A stretch of DNA of 64,000 nt from Oscillospiraceae bacterium (GCA_029225165.1 JAQXVY010000033.1:20511-84510), one strand, 5' to 3'. Positions 1 through 8,990 are shown, counted from the first letter of the stretch. Notes: generated from the letters alone by a model not told the origin. Translations and numbers: made by a program.

Positions 1-1
1 A

Positions 2-472
2 AATATGAAAATTCAGCAGACCATTTGTATGGGAGCACCTTTCTATGTGCTTGGACCTATTGTAACAGATATTGCACCGGGCTATGACCACATAACCTCT
101 GCAATCGGAGGTGCTATTGCGGCTATGTCGGGAGCTGCTTTCCTGTGTTATGTAACACCTGCGGAGCACCTTGCACTTCCAAATGTAGAAGATGTAAAGC
201 AGGGTATAATCGCATCACGAATTGCCGCCCACGCTGCGGATATAGCAAAGAAAATTCCTCACGCAAGGGATATTGACGACGAAATGGCAGACGCAAGGCG
301 TACCTTCGACTGGGAAAAGCAGTGGGAATGTTCCATTGACCCTGAAACAGCAAAGTCAATCCGTGACAGCCGAGCACCCGAGCACGAGGACACCTGTTCA
401 ATGTGCGGTAAGTTCTGCGCCGTAAGAAGTATGAACAAGGCTCTAAACGGAGAGTACATAGATATTTTGTAA
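2..472 (+). CDS. thiC: Phosphomethylpyrimidine synthase ThiC, C-terminal part (gene runs off the window start)
   Basis: ThiC is the radical-SAM enzyme that rearranges aminoimidazole ribotide to hydroxymethylpyrimidine phosphate in thiamine synthesis. The visible 156 residues are the conserved C-terminal part: [20 protein letters not shown], then [12 protein letters not shown], and near the end the Fe-S cluster motif CSMCGKFC (CX2CX4C). The frame is open to the left edge, so the N-terminal two thirds lie outside; the ATG at 5 is internal. A strong hairpin follows the stop. A yjbQ homologue, a family linked to secondary thiamine-phosphate synthase activity, lies 2.7 kb away on the other strand, but the two are not in one operon. 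Any upstream TPP riboswitch cannot be judged from here. Family assignment is very secure. Confidence 0.97.
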   Translation, partial: NMKIQQTICMGAPFYVLGPIVTDIAPGYDHITSAIGGAIAAMSGAAFLCYVTPAEHLALPNVEDVKQGIIASRIAAHAADIAKKIPHARDIDDEMADARRTFDWEKQWECSIDPETAKSIRDSRAPEHEDTCSMCGKFCAVRSMNKALNGEYIDIL

Positions 473-490
473 TAAGAAAAATACATAAGA

Positions 491-536
491 AAAAGCCGAG
501 GCTGTCGCATTTGATGTGCGATAGTTTCGGCTTTTG
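491..536 (+). terminator. Terminator after thiC
   Basis: A long imperfect stem (AAGCCGAGGCTGTCGCA pairing with TGCGATAGTTTCGGCTT) is followed by TTTTG. It begins about 20 bases after the thiC stop. Confidence 0.8.
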
Positions 537-587
537 TTAATTTATTGATTTTAGAAAACATCCACTATTTCATTCCGACCCAAACCC

Positions 588-734
588 TGTCATTCCGAAG
601 GAGCGAAGCGACCGAGGAATCTGAAAGGAAAGCAGTAGTGCCTAAAACGACACTATCAGGTTAGATGAAAGTATGATTTTTCTAACAAAGTTAGTGGTAG
701 AGGAAGGGGATTCCTCGACAAGCTCGGAATGACA
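588..734 (+). repeat. 147-bp inverted-end element, copy 1 (full length)
   Basis: Starts TGTCATTCCGAAGGAGCGA and ends CTCGGAATGACA. The outer 12 bases are inverted repeats of each other, and the inner GAGGAATC/GATTCCTC pair extends the hairpin. The core carries the family-typical CTGAAAGGAAAGCAGTAG and GACACTATCAGGTTAGATG. It lies between the convergent genes thiC and murF and contains no gene. Confidence 0.85.
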
Positions 735-792
735 ATTTAGGGTTGGGAATGGCATATTAGTGGCTCACTAGAAAAAATTCCCCATTTTCCAT

Positions 793-2148
793 TTACCCTG
801 TGATTGCCTTTACAATCTCCTCAAAGTGCATTGAGTGACTTGCTTTTATCAGCACAGCGTCACCCTTGTTAAGAATTTTCGGCAGATTGGAGATAAGTTC
901 CTCGTTGCTTTCAAAGTGATAACCTGTTGTGCTTTTTAACTGTGACTGCATTTCCCTTGCAAGGTCGCCAACGGTAAGCAGAACATCTACACCACACTTT
1001 TCGGCATATGCACCGACCTCCTTGTGGAGGGCAACCTCCTCCTTGCCAAGCTCCTTCATATCCCCAAGGATACACACCTTGCGAGGATTTTTGAAATTCA
1101 TAATTGTGTCAATGGACGCCTTTGTTGAGGTTGGGTTGGCGTTGTAGCAGTCGTCAATAACTGTGTAGTCCTCTGTGTTTATCACATTGTTTCTACCGCT
1201 GATTGTCTTGTAGCTTTCAATTCCCCTGACAATTTCCTCGTCAGTCATTCCCATGGTTCTGCCTATGGCTACGGATGCCATTGCGTTTGCAACCATATGA
1301 TTGCCGATAGCAGGAACAGTAACGGGAATTTTCTTGTCCTCGTAATGAAGAACACACTTAATTCCCAAGTCGCTGTTGTTTTCTATGATTTCTGCGTAGT
1401 AGTCGTTTTTGCTTTCAAGTCCGTAGAAAACCGGCTTTATGCCCTTGTATTCCTTAACAGTTGAAAGCTTGTCGTCATCACCGCAGAGGAAGATTTTTCC
1501 GTCACCTTGCATATGGGTGAACATCTCGGTTTTTGCCTTTAAAACACCGTCCCTGTCACCTAAAAATTCAAGGTGACAGCAACCTATGTTTGTAATTACG
1601 CAGAAGTCAGGCTTTACAATGCTTGAAAGCCTTGTCATTTCTCCAAAGTCGGAAATTCCCATTTCGATTATGGCAACCTCTGCGTCCTCCTCCATTGCAA
1701 ACAGGGTCAGCGGAACACCAAGCTCGTTGTTAAAGTTGCCCTGTGTCTTATGCACCTTAAATTTTTCCTTTAGTACGGCAGAGAGCATCTCCTTTGTGGA
1801 GGTTTTTCCCACACTGCCTGTAACGCCGATAAAGGGGATTGTAAACAGACTGCGGTAGTACCTTGCAATATCCTTAACTGCGTTTAAGGTGCTTGCTACC
1901 TTGATTTGTGGTATTGGGCAGTCAAGAGCCTCCTCAACAAGGGCGCAAACAGCACCATTTTCGTAGGTACTGCCCACAAATTTATGACCGTCAGACCTTT
2001 CCCCCTTAATTGCAACAAACATAGAGTCCTTTGTTGCCTTTCGGGAGTCTGTTACTATGGAGGTTACTTTGGTGTTAAGGTGTTTTTCTTCACCAAAAAA
2101 TTCACCGCCACAGCTTTCTAAAATTTCTTTGATAGTCAATGCTTTCAT
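793..2148 (-). CDS. murF: UDP-N-acetylmuramoyl-tripeptide--D-alanyl-D-alanine ligase MurF
   Basis: MurF adds D-Ala-D-Ala to the UDP-MurNAc-tripeptide in the cytoplasm, the last soluble step of the peptidoglycan precursor. About 451 residues: an N-terminal Mur domain, the ATP-binding loop GVTGSVGKTSTKEM near residues 108-121, a central Mur ligase domain, and a C-terminal domain containing YNANPTSTKASID and LGDMKELG. An in-frame ATG at 2157 overlaps the ddl stop. I chose the ATG at 2148 because AAGAAG then sits about 10 bases upstream instead of touching the start. It directly follows ddl, so the enzyme making D-Ala-D-Ala and the one consuming it are translationally coupled. Family assignment is firm; only the start is uncertain. 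Confidence 0.96.
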   Translation of the reverse strand: MKALTIKEILESCGGEFFGEEKHLNTKVTSIVTDSRKATKDSMFVAIKGERSDGHKFVGSTYENGAVCALVEEALDCPIPQIKVASTLNAVKDIARYYRSLFTIPFIGVTGSVGKTSTKEMLSAVLKEKFKVHKTQGNFNNELGVPLTLFAMEEDAEVAIIEMGISDFGEMTRLSSIVKPDFCVITNIGCCHLEFLGDRDGVLKAKTEMFTHMQGDGKIFLCGDDDKLSTVKEYKGIKPVFYGLESKNDYYAEIIENNSDLGIKCVLHYEDKKIPVTVPAIGNHMVANAMASVAIGRTMGMTDEEIVRGIESYKTISGRNNVINTEDYTVIDDCYNANPTSTKASIDTIMNFKNPRKVCILGDMKELGKEEVALHKEVGAYAEKCGVDVLLTVGDLAREMQSQLKSTTGYHFESNEELISNLPKILNKGDAVLIKASHSMHFEEIVKAITG

Positions 2149-2149
2149 A

Positions 2150-3199
2150 TTACTCATACTTCTTTAATGATACTTCAATAATTTTTTCGCACAGAGTTCC
2201 AAAGTCAATGCCAATAACCTGTGCTTCCTGTGGTAAAAGGCTTGTAGGTGTCATACCCGGCAAGGTGTTTGCCTCAAGGCAGTATGGACATCCCTCCTCG
2301 TCAAGCAGGAAGTCAAGTCTTGCGTAGCCCTCAAGATGAAGCGCCTTAAATGCCCTTTCAGCCTCACTTTGGATAAGCTTTGTTGTGTATTCCTCAAGGT
2401 CAGCAGGACAAACATCCCTTGTTTTTCCCGCCTGATACTTGTTTACATAGTCGTAAAAACCGCTTTCGGGGATAATCTCAATAATAGGCAAAGCCTTGTT
2501 GTCAATAACTCCAACAGAAAGCTCTCTGCCCTTTACATACTGTTCAACAAGAATCTCCTTTTCCCAGAGGAAAGCCTCATTTACAGCCTTTTCAAAGTCT
2601 GCCTTATCCTCAACAATGGAAACGCCAACGGAGGAACCACCGCTACAGGGCTTTACAACACAGGGGTAACAGCACCAACGCTTAATCGCCCCTGTTTTTA
2701 CATCATCAGGGGTGAAGATTTCTCCGGCAGGAGTGCTTATTTTGTTCTGCCTAAGCACACTTTTTGTAAGTCCCTTGTTCATTGCAATAGCCGAGCCAAG
2801 GTAGTCGGCACCTGTGTACTTGATACCCAAAATATCAAAGGTTGCCTGAAGTTGTCCGTTTTCTCCCACACCGCCGTGGAGAGCCAAAAATGTTATGTCG
2901 GCATTTCTGCAAATGTCAACCACATTTTGTCCCAAAAAACAGTCGCTTTTGTCCTTTCGTGAGGCTTTTACCTGCTCCAAGTCGGGAACAAGCTCCCCCA
3001 CCTTTACATCCTTTGCAAAGGAATAGTTTTCTTCAAAAAGTCGGTCAATATCGCAGTTTTCTTCTTCATATCCCATAAACACATCAAGTAGTACAACGCT
3101 GTGACCCTTTTCCTTTAGTGCGTTGTAAACCTTTTTGCCTGAAACAATGGATACATTTCTTTCGCTGCAAAGACCGCCTGCTAATACAACAATTTTCAT
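2150..3199 (-). CDS. ddl: D-alanine--D-alanine ligase
   Basis: An ATP-grasp ligase joining two D-alanines for peptidoglycan. 349 residues, normal for Ddl. The N-terminus VVLAGGLCSERNVSIVSG is the standard first glycine-rich loop. GSSVGVSIV near residue 190 and the C-terminal ARLDFLLDEEGCPYCLEANT with TLPGMTPTSLLPQEA carry the metal/ATP-binding and substrate-loop residues. Its ribosome binding site AGGAGA overlaps the stop of the upstream yjbQ, and its stop abuts murF, so tautomerase, yjbQ, ddl and murF form one minus-strand transcription unit. I see nothing indicating D-Ala-D-Lac specificity, though only alignment of the active-site loop would settle that. Confidence 0.97.
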   Translation of the reverse strand: MKIVVLAGGLCSERNVSIVSGKKVYNALKEKGHSVVLLDVFMGYEEENCDIDRLFEENYSFAKDVKVGELVPDLEQVKASRKDKSDCFLGQNVVDICRNADITFLALHGGVGENGQLQATFDILGIKYTGADYLGSAIAMNKGLTKSVLRQNKISTPAGEIFTPDDVKTGAIKRWCCYPCVVKPCSGGSSVGVSIVEDKADFEKAVNEAFLWEKEILVEQYVKGRELSVGVIDNKALPIIEIIPESGFYDYVNKYQAGKTRDVCPADLEEYTTKLIQSEAERAFKALHLEGYARLDFLLDEEGCPYCLEANTLPGMTPTSLLPQEAQVIGIDFGTLCEKIIEVSLKKYE

Positions 3200-3200
3200 C

Positions 3201-3617
3201 TTATTCTCCTATAATCTTAATTAAGGTATGCTTTCTTCTCATACCGTCCATTTCGTAATAAAAAATTTGCTCCCATGTGCCAAAGTCCAGCTTTCCATCA
3301 GTTATGGCACACACAACCTCTCTGCCCATAATAGTGCGTTTCAGGTGGGCGTCTGCATTGTCCTCATAACCGTTGTGAGCGTATTGGCTGTATGGCTTTT
3401 CAGGTGCAAGATTTTCAAGCCACCTTTCGTAGTCGCTGTGCAGTCCCGACTCGTCGTCATTGATAAAGACAGATGCGGTTATGTTCATTGCGTTAACAAG
3501 GACAAGACCCTCCTTTACACCGCTTTCGTCAATGGCTGACTGCACATCTCTTGTTATGTTCACAAGTCCTCTTCGTTTTGGAATGTTAAACCAAAGTTCT
3601 TTTCTAAAGCTTTTCAT
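3201..3617 (-). CDS. yjbQ: YjbQ family protein (secondary thiamine-phosphate synthase type)
   Basis: A 138-residue single-domain protein of the YjbQ/UPF0047 family. Diagnostic features are [38 protein letters not shown] and the C-terminal [18 protein letters not shown]. Homologues can condense thiamine precursors weakly in other bacteria, but their main physiological role is not settled. The start has AGAGG upstream with suitable spacing. It sits between the tautomerase and ddl genes in a compact minus-strand operon. The presence of thiC on the opposite strand 2.7 kb away is suggestive only. Confidence 0.9.
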   Translation of the reverse strand: MKSFRKELWFNIPKRRGLVNITRDVQSAIDESGVKEGLVLVNAMNITASVFINDDESGLHSDYERWLENLAPEKPYSQYAHNGYEDNADAHLKRTIMGREVVCAITDGKLDFGTWEQIFYYEMDGMRRKHTLIKIIGE

Positions 3618-3626
3618 AAAAACCTC

Positions 3627-3971
3627 TTAAAACATAAAAGAGTCCATACCCCAAAGGGATACCTCGTCAAATTTTACATACACATTCTTTCCCTCAATGC
3701 CAAGCTCATCCTTTGCGATTTCACAAAGCCTTGCGGTGAGGTCTGTATAGGCGTCCTTTGTGGAAGAGCCAAAAATTTTTACCTCAAAAATAGCACAGGG
3801 ATTTTCGTTTGTACCTCTGAAGTACAGCTTACATTCGTCCTGCAAATTCACCATCAGGGAAGAGGGTGACTTGCCGGGAATCAGTGTAATAGAATTTGTA
3901 ATTTTTTCCGCCAGTGATTTTTCCTTGTCATCAGGAATTTTTACAGAAAATTTTGCGTCAATATAGGGCAT
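3627..3971 (-). CDS. MIF-like tautomerase
   Basis: 114 residues, the length of macrophage migration inhibitory factor relatives, which are phenylpyruvate/keto-enol tautomerases. With the chosen start the mature protein begins with Pro after Met (MPYIDAKF), the catalytic base of this superfamily. GKSPSSLMV and NPCAIFEVKIFG follow at the expected distances. The ATG at 3971 is preceded by AAGGAG with 8-base spacing. A longer in-frame reading beginning at 4031 would place a hydrophobic stretch ahead of the catalytic proline and is rejected. It is the first gene of the run leading to yjbQ, ddl and murF. The physiological substrate is unknown. Confidence 0.85.
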   Translation of the reverse strand: MPYIDAKFSVKIPDDKEKSLAEKITNSITLIPGKSPSSLMVNLQDECKLYFRGTNENPCAIFEVKIFGSSTKDAYTDLTARLCEIAKDELGIEGKNVYVKFDEVSLWGMDSFMF

Positions 3972-4089
3972 AAGGACATCTCCTTTTACATAGTATAAAA
4001 TCATTATAATACATAACAAAAAAATTTTCAATTTTATAGGCTAATCTTTATTCAATGTTTCCATAATAAACCATATCCCCACAAAAATA

Positions 4090-4118
4090 TTGACTAATTT
4101 TCTGTACCATTGTAAAAT
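4090..4118 (+). promoter_or_regulatory. Sigma-70-type promoter for the deaminase gene
   Basis: TTGACT at 4090-4095, 17-base spacer, TAAAAT at 4113-4118 with a TG just before it. The start codon is 29 bases downstream. Confidence 0.65.
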
Positions 4119-4146
4119 GATACTATAATGATAGAGGGTGATTTTG

Positions 4147-4653
4147 ATGAAAAGACAGGACTATATCAGCTGGGACGAATACTTTATGAGCATTGCTCTC
4201 CTTGCCTCACAAAGGAGTAAGGACCCAAACACACAGGTTGGTGCTTGTATTGTCAGCGGAAAAAACAGCCCTTATCCCGAAAATGTGATTATTTCCACAG
4301 GGTACAACGGCTTTCCCTTTGGTTGCTCCGATGATGAATTTCCTTGGGAAAGGGAGGGCAACGCAAACGACACAAAGTACCCGTTTGTTGTACATTCCGA
4401 GTTAAATGCAATCCTCAATGCAGGGGGAAAAAGCCTTAGCGGTGCAAGGATTTATGTGTCACTTTTCCCCTGCAACGAATGTGCCAAGGCGATTATCCAG
4501 TCGGGAATAGAGGAGATTGTGTATTTGTCCGATAAATACAAGGAAACCGACAGCACCAAAGCGTCAAAGAGAATGTTGACATCAGCAGGAGTAAAGCTGA
4601 CGCAGTTTATACCTGAAAAGGATAAAATCGTGCTGGACTTTAATATTGAATGA
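4147..4653 (+). CDS. dCMP deaminase / ComEB-type cytidine deaminase family protein
   Basis: A zinc deaminase of about 168 residues, most like dCMP deaminases that supply dUMP for thymidylate synthesis. The N-terminal ISWDEYFM and SKDPNTQVGACIV are typical. The zinc site is read as HSE in VVHSELNAIL (HAE in most relatives) and PCNEC in FPCNECAKAII. The track from GTG at 4138 is possible, but ATG at 4147 has GAGGGTG at 6-7 bases and gives the family's normal N-terminus. It is monocistronic, with its own promoter and a repeat-filled 3' region. Which base or nucleotide it uses cannot be fixed from sequence alone. Confidence 0.87.
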   Translation: MKRQDYISWDEYFMSIALLASQRSKDPNTQVGACIVSGKNSPYPENVIISTGYNGFPFGCSDDEFPWEREGNANDTKYPFVVHSELNAILNAGGKSLSGARIYVSLFPCNECAKAIIQSGIEEIVYLSDKYKETDSTKASKRMLTSAGVKLTQFIPEKDKIVLDFNIE

Positions 4654-4780
4654 TAAACAAAGGCTCCACCGAATGAGTATTCCCTTGCTAAGGGAGTTTT
4701 GATGTAAACAAAGGCTCCCTCGGATGAGCAATGTCGTCAACTTAAGAACATTTATATTCAGCGGTCTGTACCACTCGTCC

Positions 4781-4927
4781 TGTCATTCTGAGGGAGCAAA
4801 GCGACTGAAGAATCTGAAAGGAAAGCAGTAGTGCCTAAATCGACACTAACAGGTTAGATGAAAGTATGATTTTCCTAATAAAATGTGTGGTATAGGTGGG
4901 GGATTCCTCGGCAAGCTCGGAATGACA
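4781..4927 (+). repeat. 147-bp inverted-end element, copy 2 (full length)
   Basis: TGTCATTCTGAGGGAGCAAA at the left and CTCGGAATGACA at the right, same orientation as copy 1. The gene-free stretch 4654-5007 around it also holds fragments of the second repeat family (AACAAAGGCTCC at about 4656 and 4707) and nothing that looks coding. Confidence 0.85.
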
Positions 4928-5007
4928 GAAGTGGTTGGTCATGACAGTGTGTGGGTTTTCCTTAAGTTGACGACATTGTTTACACAAGGGAGGCAGTTAG
5001 AAGAGAT

Positions 5008-5042
5008 AAAAGCTGTCGCAGAAAGTTTTGCGACAGCTTTTG
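5008..5042. terminator. Bidirectional terminator between convergent genes
   Basis: AAAAGCTGTCGCA pairs with TGCGACAGCTTTT across a short loop. A-run and T-run flank both sides, so it can serve the deaminase gene and the histidinol-phosphatase-like gene, which converge here. Confidence 0.8.
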
Positions 5043-5058
5043 TTACAAGTGAACAGTT

Positions 5059-5838
5059 TTAAACCTTACGGATTTTTATATCCTCAAATTTCATTGGTGT
5101 TATGCCCAGCTTTTCAAGGTTCTCCTTGCAAAGCTTATATAATTCTAAATTATTGAGAAAACTTGGTGTGTGGGCGTCAAAGCCGATAACTACCGAATTT
5201 CCAACCTCTTTTGCAATTTTCCAAAAGGCAAGGTTAGGGTAGTTTCTTCCGTAAAAATTTCCCAGCATATTGTATTCAAGGGGAATATCCCGTTCCTTAA
5301 TTTCTTTGCACAGTCGGGTCATTTCCTTTAGGTAAAAGTTTTTGTCGCCTTGAAAGTCCACAAGGTCTGGGTGGGCAAGGTAGGTGAAGGTACCCTTTTT
5401 AAGTCCCTCAATAACCTGGTCAACATATTTTTTAAGGTAATCCTCTCCATCTCTTTTGCCGGTAAAATACTGCTTTTCCCTATGCTCGTTGCCGATTGCG
5501 TGTTGACCCATTATCAGGTAGTCAATTTGTAATTCTCTGAAAAATTCTATGATTTTATCGTAGGTTGCAGGGTAGTATTCAGTTTCAAAGCCAACAAGAA
5601 TTTTTATGTCCTTTTCGTATTCCCTTGCAAGGGTGCGAAAGCTCTCAACATACTCCTTTGCAAGCTCCGGCTTCATCCTAAAGTGACTGTAATAGTCTGT
5701 GTTTGGGAAAAACTGTGGACAATGGTCGGAAATTCCCAAAACCTTTATTCCTGATTTAATTGCACATTCAATATATTCACGGTCCTCGCCGTCTGCGTGG
5801 TTGCATCTATATGTGTGGGTGTGAAGATTATATAGCAT
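5059..5838 (-). CDS. PHP-domain phosphatase, histidinol-phosphatase (HisK/HisJ) type
   Basis: About 259 residues with a complete PHP metal site: HTHTYRCNHADG at the N-terminus, GISDHCPQF, GFETEYYP, MGQHAIGNEH, YLAHPDL and the terminal VIGFDAHTP. Enzymes of this type hydrolyse histidinol phosphate in histidine synthesis. No other histidine biosynthesis gene is in the window, so substrate is inferred from family only. The ATG at 5838 has AGAGG seven bases upstream; the TTG at 5853 is rejected. Monocistronic, ending at a bidirectional terminator. Confidence 0.85.
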   Translation of the reverse strand: MLYNLHTHTYRCNHADGEDREYIECAIKSGIKVLGISDHCPQFFPNTDYYSHFRMKPELAKEYVESFRTLAREYEKDIKILVGFETEYYPATYDKIIEFFRELQIDYLIMGQHAIGNEHREKQYFTGKRDGEDYLKKYVDQVIEGLKKGTFTYLAHPDLVDFQGDKNFYLKEMTRLCKEIKERDIPLEYNMLGNFYGRNYPNLAFWKIAKEVGNSVVIGFDAHTPSFLNNLELYKLCKENLEKLGITPMKFEDIKIRKV

Positions 5839-5866
5839 AAGATAACCTCTCAAAAAACCTAACTCA

Positions 5867-5892
5867 AAAGCCCTCCGTCCGGAAGGCTTTTA
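5867..5892 (-). terminator. Terminator after the antiporter gene
   Basis: On the minus strand AAAAGCC pairs with GGCTTTT, with an inner TCCG/CGGA extension, 30 bases past the antiporter stop. Confidence 0.65.
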
Positions 5893-5921
5893 TTGTTTGT
5901 TGTTATTCTTAATTTATTCGG

Positions 5922-7190
5922 TTACGCACTTTTCAATTTTGAAGTTGGATTAGCTTTACCGTTTTTCTCCTTAAAGAGAATTTTTAAGATAACGGGAGCA
6001 ATTATTGTTGTGATTACAACAACTATAACCAAAGGACCAAAGAGATTTGGGTCCATTAAGCCACAGCTTTCGCCCTTTTTGGCAACGATAAGTGCAACTT
6101 CTCCTCTTGAAATCATACCTGCGCCGATTTGGAAGCATTCCCTTGTGGAGTAACCGCAGATTTTACCCCCCAAAGCACAGCCCAAAAACTTGGTTGCAAC
6201 TGCAACCAGTGTGAGCAAAACAGCGAATATCATAAGTGAGGTTGTCAGCGACGGAACTTCAATAGTAAGACCTATACAGGCGAAGAAAATCGGCGACAAC
6301 AGCATATATGACAGAGTTGAAAATCTGTTTTCAAGGTATCTCTTTCTGTTAGTCATAGAAAGCACAAGTCCTGCAATGTATGCACCTGTGATGTCGGCAA
6401 CACCGAAGAATACCTCGGCAACGAATGCAGATACAAGGCAGTATGCAAAGGCAATAATAACATGACGACGGCTGTCCCTCTTTGTGTTCTTGTTCATCCA
6501 CTTGAACAGCATATACATACCGATACCCAAAATAACAGCGAATACAAAGAACAGAACTATCTTCAGCAGTACAAAGAGTATGTTTACGGATTTGTCTGCA
6601 AAGCTGGTGATGATTGTCAGGGCGATAATGCCTAAAATATCGTCAATAATTGCCGCACCTAAAATTGCGTTACTTGCTGGAGTGTTCAGCTTGCCCATCT
6701 CTTTAAGGGTTTCAACAGTAATGGAAACACTGGTGGCTGTCAGCACAACACCGATAAATACAGACTTGAGAATTTGCATCTGTGAGTCGGAGTCGGTAAT
6801 GAAGAAGTAGCTGACAAATCCACCCAGAACAAGAGGAGCAATAACTCCGATTAGGGCTATGATAAATGAGGCTTTGCCGCACTTTCTCATTTCGTGAATA
6901 TCGGTTTCCAGTCCTGCACCAAACATCAGCACAATAACACCAAGCTCCGATAACATTCCGAAAAGCTGGTCAGACCCTGCCGCCGAGGAGAAAAATCCGT
7001 CAGCAGTGCCTACTCCCATAATTGCATTTACAACAGGTCCCAAGAGTACACCGGCTACAAGCGCACCAACAACCTGTGGAAGCTGTATTCTCCTTGAAAA
7101 AAGTCCCAACAGTTTTGTTGTGAGGAGTATTGCTGCAAGTACCAGCAGATACTTAAACTCCGCAAGATTCTCCCAGTTAATCAAATCCAT
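5922..7190 (-). CDS. Cation:proton antiporter, CPA2 (KefB/NapA) family
   Basis: A 422-residue integral membrane protein with about 12 hydrophobic segments, exchanging Na+ or K+ for protons across the cytoplasmic membrane. Family marks: QLPQVVGALVAGVLLGP near residues 36-52, GVIVLMFGAGLETD in the fourth segment, ASNAILGAAIIDDILGI with the paired acidic residues of the transport core, and ISRGEVALIVAKKG near the C-terminus. No cytosolic TrkA/RCK domain is fused. The start at 7190 has GGGGAA upstream. It is a single-gene unit facing away from the 3D-domain gene. Ion specificity cannot be told from sequence. Confidence 0.9.
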   Translation of the reverse strand: MDLINWENLAEFKYLLVLAAILLTTKLLGLFSRRIQLPQVVGALVAGVLLGPVVNAIMGVGTADGFFSSAAGSDQLFGMLSELGVIVLMFGAGLETDIHEMRKCGKASFIIALIGVIAPLVLGGFVSYFFITDSDSQMQILKSVFIGVVLTATSVSITVETLKEMGKLNTPASNAILGAAIIDDILGIIALTIITSFADKSVNILFVLLKIVLFFVFAVILGIGMYMLFKWMNKNTKRDSRRHVIIAFAYCLVSAFVAEVFFGVADITGAYIAGLVLSMTNRKRYLENRFSTLSYMLLSPIFFACIGLTIEVPSLTTSLMIFAVLLTLVAVATKFLGCALGGKICGYSTRECFQIGAGMISRGEVALIVAKKGESCGLMDPNLFGPLVIVVVITTIIAPVILKILFKEKNGKANPTSKLKSA

Positions 7191-7615
7191 TGTTATTCCC
7201 CCATGTTCTTTCTTCTTTAAAAAATGTTTCCCTTTTCATATATAATATATAGTTATAAAAACAGTCTATATTATATACCTAAAGTTTTTAAAAGTCTATA
7301 TCAAAAAATAGGTAATTATAAAGAATTTCGTATTTTTTTGGGGTAAAAAGAAAAATTTTTGGGCGAATTTTGTCGATTGGTGCAGAAAAGTTACGCAGTT
7401 GTAATCTTTTGAATTTTAAGCTTACAATTCGGTAATTAAAAAAATGGGATAGGAATGGGAAAAAACAGGGATTAAGTTTAAAAATAAAACATTTGCAGGG
7501 CTAAAGGTTACAAAATGATTACAGAAAACTTTCTCCATTTTGCACATATAAAATGGTGATTTAATTCAAAATAAGAATTAAAACACAACGGCAAAAATTT
7601 TTAAAGGTCGTTTGG

Positions 7616-7632
7616 TTGTGCATAGTGCACAA
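7616..7632. promoter_or_regulatory. Perfect palindrome upstream of the 3D-protein promoter
   Basis: TTGTGCA-TAG-TGCACAA is a perfect 7-bp inverted repeat, 20 bases upstream of the -35 box at 7653, the usual place for an activator or repressor dimer. The rest of 7246-7741 is A+T-rich with no gene or recognisable riboswitch. Confidence 0.45.
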
Positions 7633-7652
7633 AAACAAGGTAAGCTATATGG

Positions 7653-7681
7653 TTGACATAACCAAAAGAAAATCCTATACT
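7653..7681 (+). promoter_or_regulatory. Near-consensus sigma-70 promoter
   Basis: TTGACA, exactly 17 bases, TATACT. Transcription would start near 7688 and give a leader of about 54 bases, including a short GGG/CCC hairpin, before the 3D-domain gene. Confidence 0.85.
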
Positions 7682-7741
7682 GTAGCCGTTGGGTGAGTTA
7701 CGCCCCACAAATAATATTAAAGAAAAGGAGAGTTAATTATT

Positions 7742-8938
7742 ATGGCTATTAATAAGAAGAGCTTACTTAGAATAGTAGCTGTTGCCCTTGCAACAATTAT
7801 TATTTCTGCAACAGTTCTTTCCGTTGCTGCTTTAACTAACGATACAGCAACTACCAATGGCACAGATAAAGAAACTCTTACAACAGCGAACATAAACACA
7901 GATAACATTCTCAACAAGGCAAGTCTTGTGCTTGACAGTGAGGACGAGGTTATCAGAACAGATAACAACGGAGTAATCAGCCTGACAATTCTCAAGGCTT
8001 TCCCTGTTACTATTGATAATAAGGGCGAGAAAAAGTCAGTTAGTATGACAAGAGGTACAGTAGAGGACGCACTTAACAAGGCAGGCATTGCCCTTGCACA
8101 GGACGAAAAGGTTACACCGTCACTTGACACAGAGGTTACAGAGGGTACAGAAATTAAAATCAGCAACAGCGTAAGCGTTGACATCACCCTAATGGGGGAA
8201 ACTGCTACATATGAAGTTCCTGCCGGAACAGTAAAGGACGCACTTGCAAGTGTGGGAGCAGTTTGCGACAAAAACGACAAGCTGAATGTTTCCCTTGGCG
8301 ACAAGGTGTATGAGGATATGGACATCACCCTTGTTAAGGTAACAGTTAAAAACGAAACAGAAACACAGGTTGTTGATTACAAGACAACTGTTAAAAAGGA
8401 CAGCTCAATGGAGAAGGGTACAAGCGAGATTACCCGTTACGGCATTGAGGGTTCAAAGACATTAACCAAGAAAAATACATACGAGGACGGAGTTCTTGTA
8501 AACACCAAGGTTGTTTCCTCCAAGGTAACTAAAAAGCCTGTTAATCAGATTAAGGTTGTTGGAACAAAGACAGCAAAAAAATTCGTAGGAAGTGCAAATG
8601 GCGGAGCAGGAACATTTGTAGATAACAGCGGTAACACTGTTTCTTACAAAAAGGTTTTAACAGGCTCAGGCACAGCATACACAGCAAAGGCAGGTTCACT
8701 TACAGCAACAGGTGCAAAGGCAAGAGTTGGCGGTGTGGCTGTTAACCCAAGCATTATTCCTTACGGCACAAAAATGTACATAACAGCCTCTGACGGAAGT
8801 TATGTTTACGGATATGCCACAGCCATAGATACAGGCGGAGCATTGATGGACGGTTCAGCCATTGTTGACCTGTTTATGAACAGCTATGCCGACTGTGCCA
8901 ACTTCGGCAGACGAGATGTTACTATCTACATTCTGTAA
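7742..8938 (+). CDS. Secreted cell-wall protein with DUF348 repeats, G5 and 3D domains (YabE/Rpf-like)
   Basis: A 398-residue exported protein of the YabE/resuscitation-promoting-factor type that remodels peptidoglycan. Residues about 8-32 form a signal sequence or N-terminal anchor. Two ubiquitin-like DUF348 modules follow (about 80-185, FPVTIDNKGEKKSVSMTRGT and VSVDITLMGETATYEVPAGT), then a G5 domain (about 195-275, TVKNETETQVVDYKT) and a C-terminal 3D domain (about 300-398). The 3D name-giving aspartates are visible in ATAIDTGGALMDG and IVDLFM. The start has AAGGAG 11 bases upstream. Transcribed alone from a near-consensus promoter and closed by a strong terminator. Members are often controlled by c-di-AMP riboswitches, but none is visible here. 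Confidence 0.9.
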   Translation: MAINKKSLLRIVAVALATIIISATVLSVAALTNDTATTNGTDKETLTTANINTDNILNKASLVLDSEDEVIRTDNNGVISLTILKAFPVTIDNKGEKKSVSMTRGTVEDALNKAGIALAQDEKVTPSLDTEVTEGTEIKISNSVSVDITLMGETATYEVPAGTVKDALASVGAVCDKNDKLNVSLGDKVYEDMDITLVKVTVKNETETQVVDYKTTVKKDSSMEKGTSEITRYGIEGSKTLTKKNTYEDGVLVNTKVVSSKVTKKPVNQIKVVGTKTAKKFVGSANGGAGTFVDNSGNTVSYKKVLTGSGTAYTAKAGSLTATGAKARVGGVAVNPSIIPYGTKMYITASDGSYVYGYATAIDTGGALMDGSAIVDLFMNSYADCANFGRRDVTIYIL

Positions 8939-8960
8939 TAAATATTGTAAGAGTTAGATT

Positions 8961-8990
8961 AGAGGGCGGATTCGCCCTCTTTTTGTTTTT
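8961..8990 (+). terminator. Strong terminator after the 3D-domain gene
   Basis: AGAGGGCGGATTCGCCCTCT followed by TTTTTGTTTTT. Confidence 0.92.

Noticed and set aside
7440..7741. c-di-AMP (ydaO-type) riboswitch before the 3D-domain gene
   Set aside because: The conserved aptamer blocks are not visible and the promoter leaves only about 54 leader bases.
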